This document shows positions 17,552 through 26,614 of a stretch of 64,000 nucleotides of DNA, piece by piece. Positions within the stretch are counted from its first letter, which is position 1, and the number at the start of each line of letters is the position of its first letter. A model generated the notes under the pieces. That model searched no databases. It was not told the origin of the DNA and saw nothing but the letters and a program-made list of their open reading frames with translations. The stretch lies in NCBI RefSeq assembly GCF_025642155.1, contig NZ_CP106798.1, positions 1,860,001 to 1,924,000 on the forward strand, read 5' to 3'. This stretch comes from Streptomyces sp. HUAS 15-9 (lineage in GTDB: Bacteria; Actinomycetota; Actinomycetes; Streptomycetales; Streptomycetaceae). The translations under genes were made by a program, and so were the position numbers.

Positions 17552-18868
17552 ATGAGCGGGGACGCGCGGAAGACCGCCGAGACACTGGCCCACCTCTCCG
17601 GATTCGGCAATGAACACGCCTCGGAGGCGGTGCCGGGCGCCCTGCCCGAGGGCCGCAACTCGCCACAGCGGGCTCCGCTCGGGCTGTACGCGGAGCAGCT
17701 CAGCGGTACGGCCTTCACCGAGCCCAGGGCGTACAACCGCCGTTCCTGGCTGTATCGCATCCACCCCTCGGCCGCGCACCCCGCGTTCACCCGCACCGAC
17801 AACGGCGCGATCCGCACGGGTCCCTTCGCCGAGACCGAGCCGGACCCGAACCGTCTGCGCTGGAACCCGCTGCCCGAGCCGCCGGCCGGGACGGACTTCC
17901 TCGCGGGCCTGTGGACCCTGGGCGGCAACGGCGACGTGACCCAGCGCGCCGGTATGGCCGTGCACCTGTACCACGCCAACGCCTCAATGGAGCGCGTCTT
18001 CAGCGACGCGGACGGGGAGCTGCTGATCGTCCCGGAGCGCGGCGGGCTGCTGCTGCGCACGGAGTTCGGGCTGCTGCACGCGGAGCCCGGACATGTGGCG
18101 CTGATCCCGCGCGGGGTGCGCTTCCGGGTGGAGCTGCTCGACGCCTCCGCCCGGGGTTATGTGTGCGAGAACTACGGCGCCGCCTTCCGGCTGCCCGACC
18201 TCGGCCCGATCGGCGCCAACGGGCTCGCCAACGCCCGGGACTTCCGGGCGCCGGTGGCCGCCTACGAGGACGTCGAGGGCCCGGTGGAGGTGGTGAACAA
18301 GTTCTGCGGCAACCTCTGGACGGCCACGTACGACCACTCGCCGCTCGACGTGGTCGCCTGGCACGGCAACTATCTCCCGTACGTGTACGACCTGCGCCGT
18401 TTCAATGTGATCGGCACGATCTCGTACGACCACCCCGACCCGTCGATCTTCACGGTCCTCACCTCCCCGTCCGACACCCCGGGCCTGGCCGGCGTCGACT
18501 TCGTGGTCTTCGCGCCGCGCTGGCTGGTGGGCGAGGACACCTTCCGGCCGCCGTACTTCCACCGCAACGTGATGAGCGAGTACATGGGGCTCATCGAGGG
18601 GGCGTACGACGCGAAGGCGGAGGGTTTCGTGCCGGGCGGGGGTTCGCTGCACAACATGATGTCGGCGCACGGACCGGACCGGGAGACCTTCGACCGGGCG
18701 AGCGCGGCCGAGCTGCGGCCGCAGAAGGTCGACGACGGGCTCGCGTTCATGTTCGAGACGCGCTGGCCGGTGACGCTCACGCCCCACGCGGCAGGGGCGG
18801 ACCACCTCCAGCAGGGATACGACGACGTGTGGCAGGGCCTCGAGCGGCACTTCCGCCCCTTGCACTGA
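17552..18868 (+). CDS. hmgA: Homogentisate 1,2-dioxygenase
   Basis: 438 residues, the family's usual length; ATG with AGGGAG upstream. It opens the ring of homogentisate to maleylacetoacetate in tyrosine/phenylalanine breakdown, using Fe(II). The start of the homologous region is clear ([21 protein letters not shown] and QLSGTAFT). The C-terminal cupin carries the metal ligands: [17 protein letters not shown] (His and Glu) and [14 protein letters not shown] (His). The next enzymes of the pathway are not in the window. The gntR gene 28 bp downstream is probably in the same transcript. Confidence 0.97.
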   Translation: MSGDARKTAETLAHLSGFGNEHASEAVPGALPEGRNSPQRAPLGLYAEQLSGTAFTEPRAYNRRSWLYRIHPSAAHPAFTRTDNGAIRTGPFAETEPDPNRLRWNPLPEPPAGTDFLAGLWTLGGNGDVTQRAGMAVHLYHANASMERVFSDADGELLIVPERGGLLLRTEFGLLHAEPGHVALIPRGVRFRVELLDASARGYVCENYGAAFRLPDLGPIGANGLANARDFRAPVAAYEDVEGPVEVVNKFCGNLWTATYDHSPLDVVAWHGNYLPYVYDLRRFNVIGTISYDHPDPSIFTVLTSPSDTPGLAGVDFVVFAPRWLVGEDTFRPPYFHRNVMSEYMGLIEGAYDAKAEGFVPGGGSLHNMMSAHGPDRETFDRASAAELRPQKVDDGLAFMFETRWPVTLTPHAAGADHLQQGYDDVWQGLERHFRPLH

Positions 18869-18895
18869 TGATTCGCTCCAGGTACGGATGACCCA

Positions 18896-19645
18896 GTGAC
18901 CTCCTTCGCTCCGGACTCGATCGTCCTGAACCGCAAGCTGCCGCTCTGGTATCAGGTGTCGCAGTCGCTGCGCGCCTCGATACTCGGCCGCTCGCCGCGG
19001 GACCCGCTGCGCCTGCCCACCGAGGAGCGGCTGGCGGAGCACTACGGCGTCAGTGTGCTGACCATGCGGCAGGCGCTGAAGGAGCTGGAGGACGAGGGGC
19101 TGATCAGCCGGCACCGGCGGCGCGGGACGTTCATCGAGCCCGGTGTCCAGCGGGGCGCGCCCGTGCGTCTGCTGGGCTCGGTGGACGCGATCGTGGCCCA
19201 GCAGTCCGGTATGACGACCGAGCTGCTGGACCACGGAACCGGGCCCGTGCCGGCGGAACTCGCCGAGTACTTCCCGGATCTGGCCGAGGTGGCGTCGTAC
19301 CACCGGCTGCGCAGCGACGAGAAGACCGGCGAGCCGACCAACCACGCCCGCAACCACATCCGTCCCGAACTGGCCGCGCGCATCGACCTGGACGATCTGG
19401 TCCGCTGGCCGATGACCAAGGTGCTGCGGGATGTCGTCGGGGCGGACATCAGCCGCATCACGGACACGGTCGAGGCCCGGCTGGCCGACCCGGACACCGC
19501 GCGGCTGCTCCAAGTCCCGCTGCTCAGCCCGATCCTGCACTACACGGGTGTGACGTACGACACCGACGGCCGTGTCCTCGACGTGGCCGTCATCCACTAC
19601 CGGGGGGACCGCTTCTCCTTCACGGTGACCTTGGACGCCACCTGA
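18896..19645 (+). CDS. GntR-family (HutC/UTRA subfamily) regulator
   Basis: 249 residues, GTG start. The N-terminal winged helix is LPLWYQVSQSLRASIL, then LPTEERLAEHYGVSVLTMRQAL and GLISRHRRRGTFI. From ~95 on it is a UTRA ligand-binding domain with HIRPELAARI and VLDVAVIHYRGDRFSFTV near the end. It directly follows hmgA, so it probably controls aromatic amino-acid degradation; homogentisate or a related acid may be the ligand (inference). Confidence 0.9.
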   Translation: MTSFAPDSIVLNRKLPLWYQVSQSLRASILGRSPRDPLRLPTEERLAEHYGVSVLTMRQALKELEDEGLISRHRRRGTFIEPGVQRGAPVRLLGSVDAIVAQQSGMTTELLDHGTGPVPAELAEYFPDLAEVASYHRLRSDEKTGEPTNHARNHIRPELAARIDLDDLVRWPMTKVLRDVVGADISRITDTVEARLADPDTARLLQVPLLSPILHYTGVTYDTDGRVLDVAVIHYRGDRFSFTVTLDAT

Positions 19646-19671
19646 CCCGCCCCGGACCGGCAGGTCGTACC

Positions 19672-20832
19672 ATGCCCAGCGTGACGCACGAGGACGCTCC
19701 GCTGCTCGCGGACCTCATGCCGTGGTCCGTCGCACCCCTGCGGCCGGGCCGCGCCTGGCCGACGGCGCCCGACGCGGCCTGCCTGAAGGCCCGCTGGGAC
19801 GCCCTGCTCAAGGCCGACGGCCCCGACCGGGAGGCCCTGTTCGAGCCCACGCGCTCGCGCACGCTGCACTCCGCGGTGGGTCAGCTGCCGGGACAGTCCA
19901 GCGGCACGGAGAAGCTGGTGCGTGCTTCGGGGCCGTGCCCGAAGCCGGTACGCGTGCTCGCGGCGCCCTTCGACGAGCAGTGGCTGATCCCGGACCACCG
20001 GTTGATCGACACGGCCCGCCCGGAGCTGTGGCGGGTGGCGGACGAGCACCAGGTGTTCGCCGTGGAGTCGCCCGCCGACACCCCGGGCCCGCCCCTGCTG
20101 GCGACGTCGCTGCTGCCCGTCCTGCGCCCCGGCCGCATCCGCCCGCTGTACCGCCGCCCCGGCGGCACGGAACCCAATCTGGCGCCGGGCCTGCTCGAGC
20201 ACCTGGATTCCCGCCTCGGTCTGTCCCCCACCCCGGTGGACTTTCTCGCGTGGGTCATGGCGACGGTACGCCCGGACCTCACGGTCCCCCTCACCGAGGA
20301 CGCCGAACTCTGGTCGCGGGGCGTGGAGTCGGGCCGTCGGCTGCTCTGGCTGATGCGGCGGGACGGCGAGCGCCCCAAACTCCCCGGCGGCCGCCGCCCG
20401 TACGTCCGCGCGCCGCTCCCCTCCCTCCCCCTCACCCTGCACTACGACCGCGACGAGGAGACCCTCCACCTCGACGAGGGCCGTATCTCCCCCGTACCGC
20501 CCGAGGCCTGGGACTTCGAGGTGGCCGGAGTCCGGGTCCTGGAGCAGTGGTTCACCACCCGCACCACGCCGCCCGAGCCGGGCACCCTGACCGCGATCCG
20601 CCCGACGACCTGGCCGCAACCATGGACGTCGGAACTGCTGGAGCTCATCACGGTCCTGGCGCTACTTGCCGAACACCGCCCCCAACAGGCCGAGTTGCGC
20701 ATGACGGCCCCACTCACGGCCACGGCACTGCACAAGGCCGGCATACTCCCGGTCCCGGACGCCTCCCGCGGCCCCGCCTCGGTCCTTGACCACCACGAGG
20801 AGGGCCCGGAGGGCCAGTTCACGCTGGTCTGA
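19672..20832 (+). CDS. Orphan type ISP restriction-modification C-terminal-domain protein
   Basis: 386 residues, ATG start. It resembles the C-terminal specificity region of type ISP enzymes, with the marker FDEQWLIPDHRLIDTARPELWRV followed by a core of conserved Trp, Pro and Tyr residues and a C-terminal LLELITVLALLAEHRPQQAELL-like helix. There is no helicase, nuclease or methyltransferase part, either in this gene or nearby. Streptomyces genomes carry stand-alone proteins of this kind whose function I do not know. It follows the gntR gene closely (26 bp), but a functional link is not evident. Confidence 0.72.
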   Translation: MPSVTHEDAPLLADLMPWSVAPLRPGRAWPTAPDAACLKARWDALLKADGPDREALFEPTRSRTLHSAVGQLPGQSSGTEKLVRASGPCPKPVRVLAAPFDEQWLIPDHRLIDTARPELWRVADEHQVFAVESPADTPGPPLLATSLLPVLRPGRIRPLYRRPGGTEPNLAPGLLEHLDSRLGLSPTPVDFLAWVMATVRPDLTVPLTEDAELWSRGVESGRRLLWLMRRDGERPKLPGGRRPYVRAPLPSLPLTLHYDRDEETLHLDEGRISPVPPEAWDFEVAGVRVLEQWFTTRTTPPEPGTLTAIRPTTWPQPWTSELLELITVLALLAEHRPQQAELRMTAPLTATALHKAGILPVPDASRGPASVLDHHEEGPEGQFTLV

Positions 20833-20875
20833 CGCTCACCGAGGGCCGGCTCCCCTCCAGGCCGTCCCCGCACAG

Positions 20876-21598
20876 TCACCGGCTGCCGCGCTCCACGTCG
20901 AACGCGTCGAGTACCCGGTTCAACGCCCGTGCGAGCACCGCCTCCAGGTCGATCGGGCCCTGGTCCTCCATGAAGGCCGCCGCCATGTGCGGGTACGCGC
21001 CCGTGGCAATACGGCTGCCCAGGTAGGCGATGCGGGCCGCGTTCTCCTGGTCCTCCGACCAGGGGAGGGAGCGGGTGCGTTCGGCGGTCTCGAGTTCGTT
21101 CCTGACGTACGTCGTCACCACGCCGTTGAGCATCGCGACGAGTTCCATCTTCGTGCCGTAGGACGCCTCCAGGGGGTCCAGGCAGGCGAGGCAGTGTTCG
21201 AGGTAGCGCAGGGCGTTCGGGCTGAAGCCGTAGACCGGGGACATCAGGCGCGGCACCCAGGGGTGGCGGTGCATCAGGGCGCGGGTCTGGTGCGCGACCC
21301 GAAGCATGTCGGCCCGCCAGTCGCCGCCCGGCTCCCAGAGCTCGTGCTCGGCGCTGACCGCGTCGACCATCAGCTCGTACAGATCCTCCTTGCGGGGGAC
21401 GTAGTTGTACAGCGACATCGTGCCGCACCCCAGTTCGGCCGCGACGTGCCGCATCGACACCGCGTCCAGCCCGCGCTCGTCGGCGATCCGGACGGCGGCG
21501 GCCGCGACGTCGGCACGAGTGTACGCCGGTCTCGGACCCCGGCCCGTGCGCTCGGGGCGCGCCCAGATCACCTCGGGTTCGGCCCCTCGGACTGCCAT
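20876..21598 (-). CDS. TetR-family regulator of the adjacent ABC exporter
   Basis: 240 residues, ATG start. The N-terminal extension (~25 residues) is followed by the HTH (RADVAAAAVRIADERGLDAVSMRHVAAELG then LYNYVPRKEDLYELM). The C-terminal domain is of the TetR_C_1 (TetR/TetR-like drug-responsive) kind. It is divergent from the drrA-like gene, with two GTAC-type palindromes in and just after the promoter, which fits repression of the exporter until the drug binds. Confidence 0.93.
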   Translation of the reverse strand: MAVRGAEPEVIWARPERTGRGPRPAYTRADVAAAAVRIADERGLDAVSMRHVAAELGCGTMSLYNYVPRKEDLYELMVDAVSAEHELWEPGGDWRADMLRVAHQTRALMHRHPWVPRLMSPVYGFSPNALRYLEHCLACLDPLEASYGTKMELVAMLNGVVTTYVRNELETAERTRSLPWSEDQENAARIAYLGSRIATGAYPHMAAAFMEDQGPIDLEAVLARALNRVLDAFDVERGSR

Positions 21599-21625
21599 CG
21601 GTCATCACCTCGACCACCATGCTAG

Positions 21626-21655
21626 TTACGTACACCGTACGCAGTGCGCTATGGT
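21626..21655 (+). promoter_or_regulatory. Predicted promoter of the ABC operon, leaderless
   Basis: TTACGT (21626) and TATGGT (21650-21655) are 18 bp apart, and the ATG at 21662 follows the -10 by 6 bp, so transcription and translation would start at about the same base. There is no ribosome-binding site before this ATG. Confidence 0.5.
21629..21641. promoter_or_regulatory. TetR operator, copy 1 (before the ABC start)
   Basis: CGTAC-ACC-GTACG is a perfect 5-bp inverted repeat with a 3-bp centre, overlapping the promoter. Confidence 0.65.
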
Positions 21656-21661
21656 CGCCGC

Positions 21662-22618
21662 ATGGCTACTACGTACGCTGTACTCAGTGAGGGTCTGGAG
21701 AAGCGCTTCGGCGCTGTGTACGCCCTGCGCGGGCTGGATCTGGCCGTCGCGCAGGGCACGGTCTGCGGGCTGCTCGGCCCGAACGGGGCGGGAAAGACGA
21801 CGGCCGTACGGCTGCTCACCACGCTGCTGCGGCCGGACGCGGGTTCGGCCCGGGTCGCGGGACACGACCTCGTACGGGACGCGGCGGCGGTGCGGCGCCG
21901 GATCGCCGTCACGGGGCAGTACGCCTCGGTGGACGGGGATCTGACCGGGCGGGAGAACCTGCGGCTGTTCGCCCGGCTGCACCGGGTACGCGGACCGGCC
22001 GGGCGCGCCGGTGAGCTGCTGGAGCGCTTCGGGCTGGCCGAGGCCGCCGACCGGCCCGCCTCGACCTACTCGGGCGGGATGCGGCGCAGGCTGGACCTCG
22101 CGGCCTGCCTCGTCCGCCGGCCCGACGTACTGTTCCTCGACGAACCCACCACCGGGCTCGACCCGGCCGGCCGCAACGGGATATGGCAGGCCGTGCGCGA
22201 GCTGAGGGCGGACGGCACCACGGTGCTGCTGACCACCCAGTATCTGGAGGAGGCCGACCAGCTCGCCGACGAGATCGCCCTGGTGGACCGGGGCAGGGTC
22301 GCGCACACCGGCTCACCGGCCGAGCTCAAGGCGCGCGTCGGGTCGTACGCGGAGGTCGTCGTCACCCACGCCGACGCCCTGGCGCGGGCCGCGACCGTGC
22401 TCGGCGAACTCACCGGAACCGAGCCCGCGTTCGACCACGACCGCGGCGCCGTCGGCGCGGTCAGCACCGATCCGACGCTCACGCTTCCCCGCCTCGTGCG
22501 CGAACTCGACGCGGCGGGCGTGCCGCTGGCCGACGCCGGCCTCAGGCGGCCGACTCTCGACGACGTCTTCCTCCGGCTCACCTCGGACCCCACGGACGGC
22601 AAGGAGCTCGCGGCATGA
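21662..22618 (+). CDS. ABC transporter ATP-binding protein, DrrA type
   Basis: 318 residues from the ATG at 21662 (an in-frame GTG at 21644 is the alternative). Walker A LLGPNGAGKTT, signature YSGGMRRRLDLA, Walker B LFLDEPTTGLD and H-loop LLTTQYLEEAD are intact. The C-terminal ~80 residues are the regulatory tail seen in daunorubicin-resistance exporters. It works with the permease that starts inside its stop codon; together they form an exporter of a lipophilic compound under the divergent TetR. Confidence 0.95.
   Translation: MATTYAVLSEGLEKRFGAVYALRGLDLAVAQGTVCGLLGPNGAGKTTAVRLLTTLLRPDAGSARVAGHDLVRDAAAVRRRIAVTGQYASVDGDLTGRENLRLFARLHRVRGPAGRAGELLERFGLAEAADRPASTYSGGMRRRLDLAACLVRRPDVLFLDEPTTGLDPAGRNGIWQAVRELRADGTTVLLTTQYLEEADQLADEIALVDRGRVAHTGSPAELKARVGSYAEVVVTHADALARAATVLGELTGTEPAFDHDRGAVGAVSTDPTLTLPRLVRELDAAGVPLADAGLRRPTLDDVFLRLTSDPTDGKELAA
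21672..21684. promoter_or_regulatory. TetR operator, copy 2 (inside the ABC coding region)
   Basis: CGTAC-GCT-GTACT, codons 4-8 of the ATPase gene. The centre is 43 bp from copy 1, four helical turns away on the same DNA face. Confidence 0.55.
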
Positions 22619-23397
22619 GTGTGGTGGCGTACGACGGATGCGTGATGGTGGGGCGGCAGCTGCGGCGGGTCCGCAACAGTCCTGGGCTCGCGATCCTGAC
22701 GCAGATGATGCCGGTGAACATGCTGCTGTTCTTCGGCTATGTCTTCGGCAGCGCGCTCGCCGTGCCCGGCCGGGAGTACCGCTCGTTCCTGCTGCCGGGG
22801 CTGCTGGTGGCGACCGCGGCCGGCGGGATCATGACCGGGATGTTCCAGGCCGCCCAGGACGCGCACCGGGGTGTGATGGAGCGCTTCCGCACGATGCCGG
22901 TGAGCCGGGCGGCCGTGCCGCTCGGGCAGGCGGTGGCGGACCTGGTCGTGACGGCGGTGGGGACCGTGCCACTGCTGCTGGTGGGGCTCGCGGTGGGGTG
23001 GCGGGTCGAGGGGTCGGCGGCCGGGGCGCTGGGCGCGGTGGGTCTGCTGCTGTTCTTCCGGTTCGCCTGCACGAGCATCGGGATCTTCCTCGGGCTGCTC
23101 ACCCGCAGCGAGGACGCCGCCGGGCAGCTCGGCGCCTCGTCCTTCGTGCTGCCGCTGCTGTCCAACGCCTACATCCCCACCGGAAATCTGCCAGGCTGGC
23201 TGCGCGCGCTCGCCGAGTGGAACCCGATCAGCGCGGTCACCACGGCGCTGCGGGACCTCTTCGGCAACGCGCCCGTCCCGGACGGCGCCGCCTGGCCTGT
23301 GGCCCACCCCGTCGCCGGGTCGCTCGCCTGGTGCGCCGTGCTGACCGCGGTGTTCCTGCCGCTCGCGGTCCGCCGGTACACGCACGGCGGCCACTGA
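22615..23397 (+). CDS. ABC-2 type exporter permease, DrrB type
   Basis: 260 residues, ATG overlapping the ATPase stop (ATGA). Six predicted membrane segments, beginning with the cytoplasmic GRQLRRVRNSPGLAI and then LTQMMPVNMLLFFGYVF, GLLVATAAGGIMTGM, LVVTAVGTVPLLLVGLA, LLFFRFACTSIGIFLGLL and FVLPLLSNAYIP, ending in AVLTAVFLPLAVRRY. The motif EWNPISAVTTALRDLF is typical of the family. It forms the membrane part of the exporter with the DrrA-like protein. Confidence 0.95.
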   Translation: MSVVAYDGCVMVGRQLRRVRNSPGLAILTQMMPVNMLLFFGYVFGSALAVPGREYRSFLLPGLLVATAAGGIMTGMFQAAQDAHRGVMERFRTMPVSRAAVPLGQAVADLVVTAVGTVPLLLVGLAVGWRVEGSAAGALGAVGLLLFFRFACTSIGIFLGLLTRSEDAAGQLGASSFVLPLLSNAYIPTGNLPGWLRALAEWNPISAVTTALRDLFGNAPVPDGAAWPVAHPVAGSLAWCAVLTAVFLPLAVRRYTHGGH

Positions 23398-23462
23398 GCA
23401 CCAGGTCACATGCGGTGGTCGACTACTGACAAAGGCGCCGCGCCCGAGTCATGATCCACCTC

Positions 23463-24659
23463 ATGGACCGACTTCCCCTGCCCCTGGAGGGCATCACCGT
23501 CGTCGCCGTCGAACAGGCCGTGGCCGCGCCCTTCGCGACCCGGCAGCTCGCCGACCTGGGCGCCCGCGTCATCAAGGTCGAGCGGATCGACGGCGGCGAC
23601 TTCGCGCGCGGCTACGACACCGCCGCCGGTGGTCTCGCCTCGCACTTCGTGTGGTGCAACCGGGGCAAGGAGTCCATCGCCCTCGACCTCAAGGACCCGC
23701 GCGGCCTGGACGTCGTACGGCGGCTGGTCGCGGACGCGGACGTGTTCGTGCAGAACCTCGCCCAGGGAGCCGCCGCCCGGCTCGGGCTGGACGCGGACAC
23801 ACTGTGCGCCGCGCATCCGCGGCTGGTCGCCGTGGACATCTCGGGGTACGGGGCGTCGGGCCCGTACGCCGACAAGCGGGCCTACGACATGCTCGTGCAG
23901 TGCGAGGCGGGGCTGGTGTCGGTGACCGGGACGCCGGAGCAACCGGTCAAGGCGGGGATCCCGGCGGCGGACATCGCGGCGGCCATGTACGCCTTCTCCG
24001 GTGTGCTGGCCGCGCTGGTGCGGCGCGGGACGACCGGGCGGGGCGGTCCGGTGGAGGTGTCGATGCTGGAGTCCCTCGCCGAGTGGATGGGCCATCCCCT
24101 GCACCATGCGATGCACGGGGGAACTCCCCCGGCGCGCAGCGGCCTCGCGCACGCCGTCATCGCGCCGTACGACGCCTATCCGACGGCGGACGGCGGGCGG
24201 GTACTGCTGTCGGTGCAGAACGACCGGGAGTGGCGGCGGCTGGCCGAGCAGGTCATGGGGCGGCCCGAGCTGGGGACGGACCCGGCGTTCGCGACGAACG
24301 CGGCGCGGGTCGAGAACCGGCGGCGCACCGATGAGCTGGTCGGCAAGGCGCTGGGCGCGCTGGAGGCCGACGAGGCGCTGGCCCGGCTGGAGGGCGCGGG
24401 CATCGCGTGCGCGCGCCTGAGGGATCTGCACGAGCTGGCGGAGCATCCGCAGCTGGTGGCCCGGGAGCGGTGGCGGCAGGTGGGATCGCCGGTGGGGCCG
24501 CTGCGTGCGCTGCTGCCCCCCATCACCATGCCGGGCGGGGACGACGCACGGATGGGGGACGTGCCCGCGCTCGGTCAGCACACCGAGGCGCTGCTGCGTG
24601 CCGTGGGGATGACGGACGACCAGATCGCAGCCCTGCGCCGGGACGGTGTGGCGGCCTGA
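23463..24659 (+). CDS. CaiB/BaiF CoA-transferase family protein (family III)
   Basis: 398 residues from the ATG at 23463; an ATG four codons upstream (23451) is possible and neither has a clear ribosome site. Motifs: EQAVAAPFATRQLADLGARVIKVE, NRGKESIALDLKDPRG, GIPAADIAAAMYAFSGVLAAL (with the probable catalytic Asp) and GGTPPARSGLAHAVIAPYDAYPTADG. These enzymes move CoA between acyl groups without covalent enzyme-bound CoA. The gene is alone; substrate unknown. Confidence 0.92.
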   Translation: MDRLPLPLEGITVVAVEQAVAAPFATRQLADLGARVIKVERIDGGDFARGYDTAAGGLASHFVWCNRGKESIALDLKDPRGLDVVRRLVADADVFVQNLAQGAAARLGLDADTLCAAHPRLVAVDISGYGASGPYADKRAYDMLVQCEAGLVSVTGTPEQPVKAGIPAADIAAAMYAFSGVLAALVRRGTTGRGGPVEVSMLESLAEWMGHPLHHAMHGGTPPARSGLAHAVIAPYDAYPTADGGRVLLSVQNDREWRRLAEQVMGRPELGTDPAFATNAARVENRRRTDELVGKALGALEADEALARLEGAGIACARLRDLHELAEHPQLVARERWRQVGSPVGPLRALLPPITMPGGDDARMGDVPALGQHTEALLRAVGMTDDQIAALRRDGVAA

Positions 24660-24669
24660 GCGCGGGCCC

Positions 24670-24942
24670 TCAGTGCCTGTTGCCGCCGAACAGCGAGCGA
24701 CGCAGCCGACGCAGCGGCGCGAACAGGGAGACGTGGCGCATCCGCGCGCCCCGGTCACTGCGCTTGGCGGGCTCACGCGCGGTCAGCTCACGCATCAGCG
24801 AGGTCGCCTCGGCCGTCTTCTGCTGCGGTATGGCGGGACCGCCCAGCACCGACAGATGGCGGTCGAGGCGCGAACTGGTCGCGCTGCTCCCGCAGGTGAT
24901 CGCAGGGACCCTCGCCCTGCTGCGCACTGTTATCTGCTCCAT
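24670..24942 (-). CDS. Small conserved basic protein, function unknown
   Basis: 90 residues from an ATG at 24942 with GGGGAGTGAC upstream (the frame stays open to 25074). Sequence starts MEQITVRSRARVPAITCGS and ends FAPLRRLRRSLFGGNRH, with a basic tail. No membrane helix and no recognised domain. It is convergent with the CoA-transferase, and the anti-sigma gene (25058) is upstream on the same strand. Confidence 0.65.
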   Translation of the reverse strand: MEQITVRSRARVPAITCGSSATSSRLDRHLSVLGGPAIPQQKTAEATSLMRELTAREPAKRSDRGARMRHVSLFAPLRRLRRSLFGGNRH

Positions 24943-25057
24943 GTCACTCCCCACCCGTACGAGTCCACCCGGCCCGGGCAGGCTAACCCTATCTCCCCGA
25001 CCGGGCACGCGTGTATCGCGGTCACAGGATTCACCTTCCCCGTAAAGGGGTTGACGA

Positions 25058-25870
25058 TTACTCTCCGAATCCAACTGATTTCAGGGCGAGTTGGACAACT
25101 GGCTGAGTTGTGGGCTGAGCTGACCCTCCGTCGGGTTCGACGGTCACTGCGAGTGACGTCGAGGACTTGCCGAGGCCGGCCGCCACCAAGGGCGCGTCAC
25201 CCTCGAAGAGCCCGAGGGAGCGCGGTGGCACATGGGGGCGCATGAGCCAGAGCTGGTGCACATGGCCGCCGGGCGGCTGTCCATATCCGCTGAGCGTGAC
25301 GACGGCCTGCCCCTCGGACGCGGAAGCGATCACTCCGATACTTCGGCCCCGCGCGTCCTTGCTGCTGGCGGCGCGGGCGTCGGAGGCGGCCAGAACGTGG
25401 GCGATCTCACGCGCCTGGGCCCGTTCGGCGTCGAGCCTGCCCTGGGTCCGGTCGGCCTGGACCGCGAACAGCCCGGCGACGACGAGGGCCGCCGCGGCCG
25501 TCGCCGTGGCGAACGGAACGAACAGGGGGCGCGCCCGGGGCGTACGGGTGCGTGTCGGCGGGGGCTGCGTGCCCCAGACGTGCGGCGGCAGTTGGGGTGT
25601 GCGCTCGCGCGCGGGGCCGGGCTCCTGCGGAGTCGCGCGTACGGCGGCCAGGACCCGGTCGCGCATCGCGGCCGGCGGCGGGGCGGCCGTGGACCAGGCG
25701 AGGCGCACGGCGTCCTCGGACAGGGTCCGCACCTCGGCGGCACAGCGGCCGCAGTCCGCGAGGTGCTTCTCGAAGCGGCGCCGCTCACCGGGTTCGAGGG
25801 CGTCCAGCGCGTAGGGGGCCGCGAGCGAGTGCAGATCCTCGCGGTGGAAGAGCTTGCCGAGGACACTCAT
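25058..25870 (-). CDS. Anti-sigma factor, RskA type with zinc-finger (ZAS) domain
   Basis: 270 residues from an ATG at 25870 with GGGAGGTG upstream. Residues ~10-80 hold a ZAS domain with His36-x3-Cys40-x2-Cys43 (FEKHLADCGRCAAEV). A membrane helix is at ~115-135 (FVPFATATAAAALVVAGLFAV), so the C-terminal RskA-like domain (GYGQPPGGHVHQLWLM, then GLFEGD and VTVEPDGGSAQPT) faces outside. It would hold the sigma factor below at the membrane until proteolysis. Its ATG overlaps the stop of the sigma gene (ATGA), so the two are translationally coupled. Confidence 0.92.
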   Translation of the reverse strand: MSVLGKLFHREDLHSLAAPYALDALEPGERRRFEKHLADCGRCAAEVRTLSEDAVRLAWSTAAPPPAAMRDRVLAAVRATPQEPGPARERTPQLPPHVWGTQPPPTRTRTPRARPLFVPFATATAAAALVVAGLFAVQADRTQGRLDAERAQAREIAHVLAASDARAASSKDARGRSIGVIASASEGQAVVTLSGYGQPPGGHVHQLWLMRPHVPPRSLGLFEGDAPLVAAGLGKSSTSLAVTVEPDGGSAQPTTQPVVQLALKSVGFGE

Positions 25871-26409
25871 GCGACACCTCCCAGGCACTTGCGCAGCTGG
25901 GTGAGTCCGTCGCGCATACGGGTCTTGACGGTGCCCAGCGGCAGAGAGAGCCGCTCGGCCACCTCACGGTACGTATAGCCGTCGTAGTAGGCGAGGGTGA
26001 CGGACTGACGCTGGAGTGCGGTGAGCCGGTCCAGGCAGCGGCGCACCCACTCGCGCTCCAGTCCGGCCTCGACCTCCTCGGTCACCTGGTCGAAGGCGGG
26101 GGACCCCGCGCGCATCGCCTCGCGCTGCTCCCGCTCGCCCGCGGCACGGGCGCTGCGCACCCGGTCGACCGCACGGCGGTGGGCGAGGGTGAGGATCCAG
26201 GACAGGGCGCTGCCCCGGCCGGGGTCGAACCGAGCGGCGGAGCGCCAGAGTTCGAGCAGCACCTCCTGCGCCACCTCCTCCGACTGGGCGGAGTCGCGCA
26301 CCACACGCCGTACAAGCCCGAACACCGGCCCGGACACCAGTCCGTACAGGTCCTCGAACGCCTTGTGGTCGCCGCCTGCCACGAGCACCAGCAACTCGTC
26401 AGCCTCCAC
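25867..26409 (-). CDS. ECF RNA polymerase sigma factor (SigK-like)
   Basis: 180 residues from a GTG at 26409 preceded by GAGAGGGGG; the frame extends to 26475 without conserved sequence. Sigma70 region 2 (FEDLYGLVSGPVFGLVRRVVRDSAQSEEVAQEVLLELWR) and region 4 (LTALQRQSVTLAYYDGYTYREVAERLSLPLGTVKTRMRDGL) are present. The RskA-type partner follows. The divergent DUF4331 - TPR - NicO genes are the most likely direct targets. Confidence 0.93.
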   Translation of the reverse strand: MEADELLVLVAGGDHKAFEDLYGLVSGPVFGLVRRVVRDSAQSEEVAQEVLLELWRSAARFDPGRGSALSWILTLAHRRAVDRVRSARAAGEREQREAMRAGSPAFDQVTEEVEAGLEREWVRRCLDRLTALQRQSVTLAYYDGYTYREVAERLSLPLGTVKTRMRDGLTQLRKCLGGVA

Positions 26410-26614
26410 TCGTGCCCCCTCTCCCCCGCCGCACCCGGATCGTCCTTTCACACCAGGGATTCGCAACGAACGCACCTCCGGATGGGGTACGGATCAGACT
26501 GCCGAAAACGCGGGTCGGATGTGAAGAAAAGATTTTTTGCGTCGGACCAATCCGATCCGGTCCCTCGCTCCGTATACCCGTCCGTCAAGCAAGTTGGGAC
26601 TGAGGACGGACGGC

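Noticed and set aside
24115..24135. GGGGGAACTCCCCC palindrome as a fourth hairpin repeat
   Set aside because: It encodes GGTPPARSG, which is normal CoA-transferase sequence, and it lacks the flanking arms and core of the other copies.
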